From Chrysomallon squamiferum (lineage: Eukaryota; Mollusca; Gastropoda; Neomphalida; Peltospiridae), in the NCBI GenBank assembly GCA_012295275.1, contig CM022674.1, positions 1,868,242 to 1,908,241 of the forward strand: 40,000 bases of DNA, in the 5' to 3' direction. A model generated the notes under the pieces. The model was not told the DNA's origin and searched no databases. It saw only the letters and a list, made by a program, of their open reading frames with translations. Positions within the stretch are counted from its first letter, which is position 1, and every line of letters begins with the position of its first letter. This document shows, piece after piece, positions 26,070-35,884 of the stretch. The translations under genes were made by a program, and so were the position numbers.

Positions 26070-26587
26070 ATGAGAAATGAATAAAACTAGCTTTACACAA
26101 TTTAAAACTATTTATAATCATAATCAGAGAACAGATTAAACTTATTCCTCCATTTTACAAGAAATGATTTTATTTATTTATTCATTTTTTTACTTCCCAC
26201 AGCACATCACATTCATTAACAGCATAAAACTAAACAGTATGTTTAACACTTAATAAGAATAATCTACATTTGACAATAAATGAACACATTTTCATGCTGC
26301 AATGATGCACCTTCAGCTACTAATACTTAGCACACAGATGACATATATATATGAGTTTTATATATATCTTTATATATATTACAAAAAGTCTGTTAGTATT
26401 TCTCAGGTAAATTCATTAACACCTGTGTCACAATATTCCCACTGCAAATTACAATACCAAAACAATCCTACCTACACATGTAGATAAAGCTTGTCATTCC
26501 AAGAGCAGTTAGTTTTTTTTTAAATACTTTCTGGTGAATCTGTTATTCTTTGCATGCCACATGTACACACACACATATATAGATGCA

Positions 26588-26622
<35 letters not shown>

Positions 26623-29600
26623 GACTGTGTATGTATTTTTATATATATTTATATGTAAACATTCATGCAACATACACAGCAAAGAGAAATTAAAAAATTG
26701 ACAACACATACAGTTAGATTGGTATTATGGATTAGTACTGTTACAAGTTTAATGTGGGATAAATTCTGAAGTGGGATTAACCAGAATTTGTAGATGATCA
26801 TTAACAAGCAATGATCTTTTGGGGATTTTTAAAAAAAAATGTTAAATATATATAAAGTGCTGTTTTATATGCTTTATACAAAATATTATGTTAAAAAAAA
26901 ATAAAAAAATAAAATAAAAATGTACATATATTTACTGTAACATCCTTTTGTTCTACTGATTATATTATTTATTTATTTATTTATTTATACCCATCTGTAA
27001 CTTGTAAGCAGACATTTAATTTCAATTCATCTCATTTAAATTTGTTCAAGTCTCTTAAACTTTTCAGTATTACACCAAATTTGAGTTTATTTCTGATTTA
27101 TGTTACTGCCCACTCACAACACTGAATATATGACAAATACAGTATTTACAATAAAATAATAATAATAATAAAAAAAAAATTACTTTAAATACAGTAAATA
27201 AAAATAATAATAATAATAAAAAAAAAAAAATATTTTAAATATATATACCAGCATATAAAATAAACGTGAAAATATGCTTTACGGAAATCATGCTTATTAA
27301 AAATATAAACAAAACAGATGAGCTTTACAGAAATACCAAAGTTTCCATGACACCAGCTAGCAGCAGACACCCACCCCAGATTCAGAAGCCAGTTGATGCT
27401 TTGAACCCACTTCCAGAAAAAAAAAAACAATAAAAAAACAGTGCAGTTCTTGTGATTGCTTACTGATTTTCAGTTCTAGTTTTTGGTGAATATTTATTTA
27501 TTTATTTATTAATTTTTTTTCTTTTATTTCAGATGTAATAATAAAAAAAAAAAAAAAACACATGCATATTAGTAGTGACCAAAAAAAAAAAAAAAAAAAA
27601 AAAATGCTCTTTACAAATTGTTCTTTCTGTTTCAAAAAAGCCCCAGTAATTTTCACGAGAAAAAAAAACTGATGCTCTTTAGAGGGAGGCAAGATTTACT
27701 AGCAAGGAAGAAACAGTACTAGGTGTGTACAACATTAGCTCAAAGGGCACATACCAACTTTAAAAGCTCTGCTCTTGTTTGCCGATTGCTTAAAGGGGCA
27801 ACCTTCTGCTGTCCCCATCTGACCTAGAGTTTCAAAGAGAAATGGGGTGATGTATAAAGATGATTAGATGATATTTTTCTTGACTTTTTTATTTTTTTTA
27901 TTTTGTTGCTCTGGAGGGAGAAAAAAAAAAAATTAAAATACTATCATATCATCAGACAAGAAAGCAAATGGACAAAATGTTTTCCCTGTTTCTGATTAAA
28001 AACAGAAATTATTTTATCATTAAAAAAAATTTAAAAATTAAAATTTCCCACAAATATAAATGTAAATACAGATATATATATATGACAATTATCCTAGAGG
28101 AACAGTGCATTATAAAATAATAAAATAAGGCAGTTGCAGACATTATTAATATTTACCAATTAGAAAATAATATTGAAATTGTTCCCAAACATCTTGTTTT
28201 TTTTATTTATTTATTATTTTAACTTGCAGTGTAAGAATAACCTTTAAAACAAAAAATCTACTAAAAAAAATAATAATAATAATAATAAAAGTAATAAGTA
28301 TTAAAACAGTTTTAAGTTTTATAAAAATGAAGTAACTGAAATGAAAAGTGAATTTAAAGGTCAATGAATCAAAATAATAAAAAAATAAAATAAAATAAAA
28401 TAAATTAAAACACAGAAAACTGACAAATAAACATAATCTTATGATTACACAAAATCACTCTAGCATTTCTATCAAAATCAACTTGGATATTTTTTTACTA
28501 TTATTACGTAGTGTTAACAAAAGACAAAAAAGTGTAAGAAAAAGATTTCAGATTACACTTTAATTTTGAAATCATTTCTCTAACAAGACTACACATAATA
28601 TATTAAAGAAGATGAACTGGGGAAAAAAGCTGTTGGAACACAATCAAGGCAGTACATACCAGCTTCAATCGAACCAGACCATCTGTCCACCATTCGTTCG
28701 ATCACGACTTCAAACATTTCGTTGTCTTTCAGTGGTCTGTTGCTGACAATGATGGCGTCGTTGAAGTCACCACTAGCTTTGGGCCGCGCTGCTGTTTTGC
28801 CGTTGTTGAGAATGGTGGCATTGTTACCGTGGAGATGATGGAACCGCAGTTCGTCCATTTCTGTGAAGACACTCGACTCCATTTCTGGAGAGCTTAGGAA
28901 ATCTGTGATTTTTTTTATATATATAAATGATTTTTAATTTGTATTTATTTATAAATATATATATATATATATATATTCATCTTATTTAAAGAAAAACAGA
29001 TTTAGAGATATCTTATATATATATAAGTACCACAGAAATTTGCGCTGATAACACAACAATAATAATAAATTTAAACAGAATTTTATATTTTATTGGATAG
29101 TAAATGAATCGCCCACAACAGCAACAACTACTGGAATATGAAAACTATATCTGACAACGCACTACAAGCAGACGACAAAACAAATAAACATATATATATA
29201 ATTTAAAAAATTCATTTTATTTAAACAAAATGTCAAATAATCTATTGCATTACTTAAACTGGCTGACTTAATTATCTAACACATTACCTGACTGGCTAAC
29301 TTCATTATCTAACACATTACCTGACTGGCTAACTTAATTATCTAACACATTACCTGACTGGCTAACTTAATTATCTAACACATTACCTGATTGGCTAACG
29401 ATTGTTGCCTGAGCTGCCTGGCCATAAAGGTCAATGACCCCATACACATTCTCTGGGACGTTTGATGCAGCCACACCCTGGTCTATCCCATTCACTGAGA
29501 AATGCACCGTTCCATCTGGTTTCCGAACCACACCCACCCTGTCTCCCACCTACAAAAATATAGTAAAAAAAAATAAGAAAAAAAGATTTTTTTTATAAAA

Positions 29601-29700
29601 TATACTTTTAGATTTTTGCTTCAAAGAATATTTTTAACTACTTAACTGGTATTTGCAATCAGAAATGTATTTTATTCATATGTTTTATATATATCTATAT

Positions 29701-29733
<33 letters not shown>

Positions 29734-32700
29734 GAGAGAAGGAGAGATAGATAGATAGATAGAAAGAGAGCTAGACAGACAGATTATCACTGAATTGCTT
29801 CAAAACTCTGTTAATCACCTTAAATCAAAATAAACGTTCAATGTATATTTATATATTTATAAAAAAAAAAAAAAAAACAATCTCACCTTTAATCTATCGA
29901 GATTCTGTCCATACTCATCTATGACGGTAGTGCCGTTGTGCATGACGCCGTTTCCCGTCATCATCCACGTTCCCGATCGAATGTTTGTCATAGTTGACGG
30001 AAAGTCAAGGTCACTTGGGGAGTGAGACGTTAACCCAATCTCAATGGACCCAGCCCACTTGTCCACCATCTTGTCCAGGCGTACTTCAAATACCTCGTTA
30101 GGCCGAAGAGTTCTGTTGGTGAGGACAACTCCGTTGTTGAAATCATCAAGAGCACTGGAAAGAAAAACATTTTTTTTTTTTAAATTATATATAATATATA
30201 TATAATTTTTTTTTTTTTAATTTAAAACATAGGTTCTCTTACTGAAAAAAGATTGAAAAAAAATTAAAAGAAAAAAGTTATAAAATGTATATTTTTGAAA
30301 CATTAATACTAGTTATTGATTATCTATCTTATTGAAAGAATACGTGCTTCTGCAATATTATAGATTACTCTTATAGTTAGGAGGTTTTTTTTTTTTATAA
30401 GCCATTTCCCAAACATTGGAATGTTTCCAAAACAAACTCTGAAACAGAATCTGGGAATGTTAGTAACTCAGGTCACTGTGGTGACATGTTCCCATGACCT
30501 GCCTTTCTTCATATAAACACTCAACCATAAAGCTATAATTTTTCTCCAATTTTAAACAGACAACAGACAAATTTGACAGTGTCCGCCATGACTAGAATTT
30601 TCGTTGAAAATTAACGCAGTAATCCAAATTTTAATAATTTACTTTGATTTTGAATGTTTTTATGTTTTTTTGTTGTTTTTTAATGCTCTATTAATTTCAC
30701 TTTGTTTCTGAATGGTTAACTTTTTTCTCTTTTTTTTTTTCGTTGAAAGTTCTGTTAAATATTTAATTTACATTCTGTTCTACTGATTATTTAAGTGTTT
30801 TGAGTTCTCACTTTGGTCTGTATGCTGTCCTCTGGCCATTAATGACAGCTGCGTGAGCTCCACACTGTGGATTAAACATCAGTTTTTCTGTCTCATCCTC
30901 TGCACAAAACAAAAACAAAATGGCGTCAATTTTTGAAAAATTTTACTCAATTCCATAAAAATATGATTTTTTTTTTTTTAAATCCATTTAAAAAAGAAAA
31001 AGAACATAAAGAAATAGAAAAAGTAAAATAGCAACCTTAAAGTTAATGTTTATTATTTATCTGATAATTATACACGCACACATGTATAATTATTTAATGT
31101 GTCAAGACCTTGAAGTACCTGTAAAATACATTATCTTTTGGATATTTTCTCCTTCACTACTGCTAAAAAATATAAATATAAAATAATACTGAAGTAAAAT
31201 GTTATTCTTAAGACACACAAGTAATCAATAATAACATTAACAATTCATAAAAATTAAATGCAAAATATATTCGAAAGTAAATATGCCCAAAACAAATAAA
31301 TAAATAAAAGAAATAAACAGTTTAATAACAGTAATAATTATTATATAACAAAAACAATAATAAAATAAATAAATAAAAAATAAATAAAATGAGAAAAGAA
31401 GCACATTCTTCTGATTTTTACCGAAAGCCAGCTCATCTTCCGAGCCTGTGTGAAAATTTCTCAAAGCAGCCTCAGCAGTTATTGCCCTTGCTTCTGGAAA
31501 AGGGGCAGACAACTCATTGGGATAGGAGGGGTCCAACCGGTCAATAATTGTCACCTTAACAGCCATTCCGTACAGATCAACCACACCCCACACCTGACTG
31601 GGTGTGGCACTGGAGGCCACGCCCTGGTCTAAACCGTTTATGTAGTAATGAAGGCAGCCTCCCGATTTCCTGATCAAACCAATCCGATCTCCTTCCTGTT
31701 AGTCAACAAGAAGTTATATTAATGAAATTAATCTAATGAAATGAATTTTAACATTCTTATTTTTCTATACTTGCTTCCAGATATAGGTGCTGTCAGTTAT
31801 GTTAAGACAGTACACATTCTGACAATATCTGTAAATCAGAAGAGTCGTGCACAAAAACATTAAGTATGTAAGTACATAGATTTTTTTTTACAACATCTGA
31901 GATAAGAATTCAAATGTTTGTGGTTGGTCTTTGTCAGAAGATGAATCTGAATATATTGTTAGCTTTAAACACACGCACACACACACACACACATTAATCT
32001 TTAAGTATGTTATACAAACATTACTGTAAGATACTAATATATTAAGATCATTCCCTGAATATAACTTATGAACTTGAACGTAACTGAATTTTATTTATTT
32101 TTATTTACTTACTTACTTATTTTTTTTCTTCTTTTTTTATATGGAGAATGGAAACTACAGTGATGAAGCTAATGAACAATATATTCACATTTACAAGCTG
32201 ACTCAAAGCCAACCCAAACAGTAATCACAAAATTCAGATAGTGCTAAAAATATGTATATACTGACATTGCTACGTAACATAAATTAATAAAAAATAAAAA
32301 AAATGTATGTTCTTTTTTTAAGACTTGAATAACAGTATCCTAGTAAGAATAACTCAAATAAAACAAGAATGATCTTTAATGCAGCAGGTGATGTGCCTGT
32401 GTTATAAGTTTCTCTAGTAACCATGGTAACTCATATACCGTCAACTCGTCCAGATTGAAGTGACCATACTCCCTCCTTGTTCCTTTCCCGTTTGTAAGAA
32501 TGCCACACCCACTCATCATAATGGTTCCTGAGGGCAAACATTTATACATTTAAATAATATAATAATAATTAAAAAAAATTTAAAAAAAAGAGATAGAAAT
32601 ATTACAACAAATGTTATTTCCTATACATTTCTATAAAGACTAAATTTTAGCCACAATATAAATTATTGTCAGAACCAAAAAATTAAAACATTTCAACTTA

Positions 32701-34258
32701 ATTAAAGTAAAGGGAAATGAAAAAAAAGAAATATATATATATATAATGAAATATCTTAAAGTTTATGGTACTTGGTATTAATCATATTAAATTTAATATT
32801 CAGGATCAAGAAATAAAAACCTATTATTATTTTATGTTTAATGTAAATATATGTTTAAATCACTCCTAAAATAAGCATAACACAAATTATATGTTAACAG
32901 TATTTAAAAGTACGGTAATCAGTAAAAATATAGATGGCACTATTCAAATTTTATACCATAAAATATCAAGATGTAGTCAGAACAGATTTTGCATGGTAAT
33001 TCAAAACAGTTAAACCGTACAATGACTGACTGGTATTTTAAGAAATGACTACATTGACAGACAAGCTGAGACAGACAGACAGACGGACAGACAGTATTAC
33101 CTGACTGATGTCCTGACCTCATGTTGGTCATCGTAGCAGGGAACTCCAGACTAGATGGGTTGTGGGTTGTAATTCCCACCTCAATGGAACCAGACCATTT
33201 GTCCACCAGTCGATCTAACCGTATCTGTAACAACAGTTAAAAGATTTTTGTTCAAAAGTATCTTTAAACCATCGACTGTCTTAATTAATCCTTGTGTTGA
33301 TTGATAATTTACTTCACCTGCCTGTCGATAGTTTTCACTGTAACCACAGTAAGTGGTTTGCGATTCTTTGGCCTGTCGTGTCATAATTATCAGCAGTCCA
33401 GCATGATGTGGGGAAATTATCTAATTCTACAGAAAGCAGGACAGCACTTACTCTATGTTTTAAGACAGAACATCAGGAGGACAGTTTTATCAGCAAGAGA
33501 TATTTTCAGTCTGTAAACTGATGTTCTTTTTTTCATCCATGAAAGTATTAAAAGAATTAATAATTTATATACTGTTGTGTATGCAAGTACATAGGTGTGT
33601 GTGTATGTGTGCATTAATTATTCTAGTAATTTAGATGTTATTGTGTTTTTGTATAATATATACATAATTAGATATACAGACAGAGAGACTGATCAATAGA
33701 TATATGTGTGTGGGTTTATGATCATCTGTTTATGTGCATGCAATAACACAGAACATTTTAAATGAACTAAACAACATATTACAAAATGTTCATTTCTAAA
33801 AAAAAAAATTACTAACAAAAATATTAACTGTTGTATCTAATTACCCTCAAAGCATTAAGAAAAACATTTACTGTGGACTTAGGTAAACAAAAAAAAATTC
33901 AAAAGAAATTTTTTCAAAAAATTATTAAACTGAACTCTACCTCAAACAGCTCATCATCTCGAAGGGGCCTGTTCGTCATGACGACGCCGTTGTTGAATTC
34001 GTCCATTGGACGTCGTCTCTCTGCTGTGCGTCTGTTGTTGCTCAGTTTAACCAGCGTCCCACACGTCTCGTGGAATCTGAGACGGTCGTTTGAATTCATG
34101 TCGTCGTCCGAATTGTTGCAGGCCAATTCTCGACTGGCTGCCAGGTCATTGGCTATCTGGTTTGACAGTTCAGCTAAAAACTCGTTGGCCAATTCATTGG
34201 CCAGTTCGTTAGTCATTAAATTTGTACTGACTGCTGAGGCTGTAACAGTAATAATAAC

Positions 34259-34319
<61 letters not shown>

Positions 34320-34766
34320 TAATAATAATGATATTTAGATTTTAGTAGTAGTAGTAGTTCTAGTAGTTGTAATAGTAGTAGTAATAATAATAAAATTAAC
34401 AATAGTAATACTAATAATTTTAAAAATCCTAATTATAATTATAAACACATCCTATAATTTTATTCAAGATATACAACAATAAAAAAAAATTATTAAAAAA
34501 AAATAGAAATAAAGTGAAAATCTTACTATTTAATTCTAATGAACAAAGAATTCACAAACAAATGCAGCTTTATTTCAGTGAAAAAAAAAAGTTTAAAAAA
34601 TAAAAAAATGTTTTTTTATTTTATTATTTCACGTCCTATTTTATTATGATTATTTTATTTTAGCTAATTCTCAGAAAGTATATATATTCAGTGAAAGTGC
34701 AATTTTAACAATTAATGTGTTGTAAACTTACAAAAATCAAACAAAAAATAAAACTTCAAGCAATTA

Positions 34767-34820
<54 letters not shown>

Positions 34821-35566
34821 TTACAGAAAAGAAGAAAACTGACCAGTGGATGCAGTGTTGAACTGTCTGTGTGCATTGTCCACTATCGAAATCTGGGAAC
34901 ACTTTCCGTACATGTCTATCACAGGGTAGACCCTGGAAGGAATTCCAGTTGCAGCTGAACCTTGGTCTACTCCATTTACGAAAAAGTGCAAAACACCCTG
35001 AAACGGAGAAAAGGTCACTTACAAAGACAATAAAATACAACAAAAGTCATTTTCACATGATAAATCTGAAACTGAACTAACAATAATAATAATATAACCG
35101 TATTGAAATATTAAAAGAAATAAAATAAAATAAAAAAATAAAATAAAAAAATAAAATTTAAATAAATTTAAAAAAAACAAAATTAATAATAAAAGATTAA
35201 TAAATAAATGATAAAATACATATTAAACAGGTGATGTAAGTAATAAGAAAAAATGTTCAGAACTTATGTTATTAATGTTGACAATAGAAAAACATTTCAA
35301 CAAGCTAGTATTTTTTTTTGATGAAGAATAATATTTTGCTTAACAAGTGTGTTAAAGTATGTTATGTATTTAACAGATAAATGGCATATATAATATTGTT
35401 AATTAAATTTTTAATAAATCAACTGATTTAATGATTTATTGTTATATAAACTGATCTGAGTTTAACTAGTGACTATCTGAGGTATGTTTGTCAAAGACAA
35501 AAAGTCATATTTTATCCTGCTCATATAGAAATTAAATTCCATATCCAGCAAATTAAAAATAAATAA

Positions 35567-35600
<34 letters not shown>

Positions 35601-35825
35601 GTTTCTTTACCTGGGCTGTTCTCATTACACCAACTTGATCATTCTCTGAAAGCTGATCAAGATCACAGCCATACTCCTCAATCATAGAATGTCCATCTTT
35701 CAGAATTGAACTGCCAGACATCACCCATGTTCCTTCCCTGAAACCTGTTGCACTAATTGGAAAATTTAAACTGTTTGGGTTGCATGTTGTCACCCCAATT
35801 TCAATTGAGCCACTCCATGAGTTAA

Positions 35826-35884
<59 letters not shown>

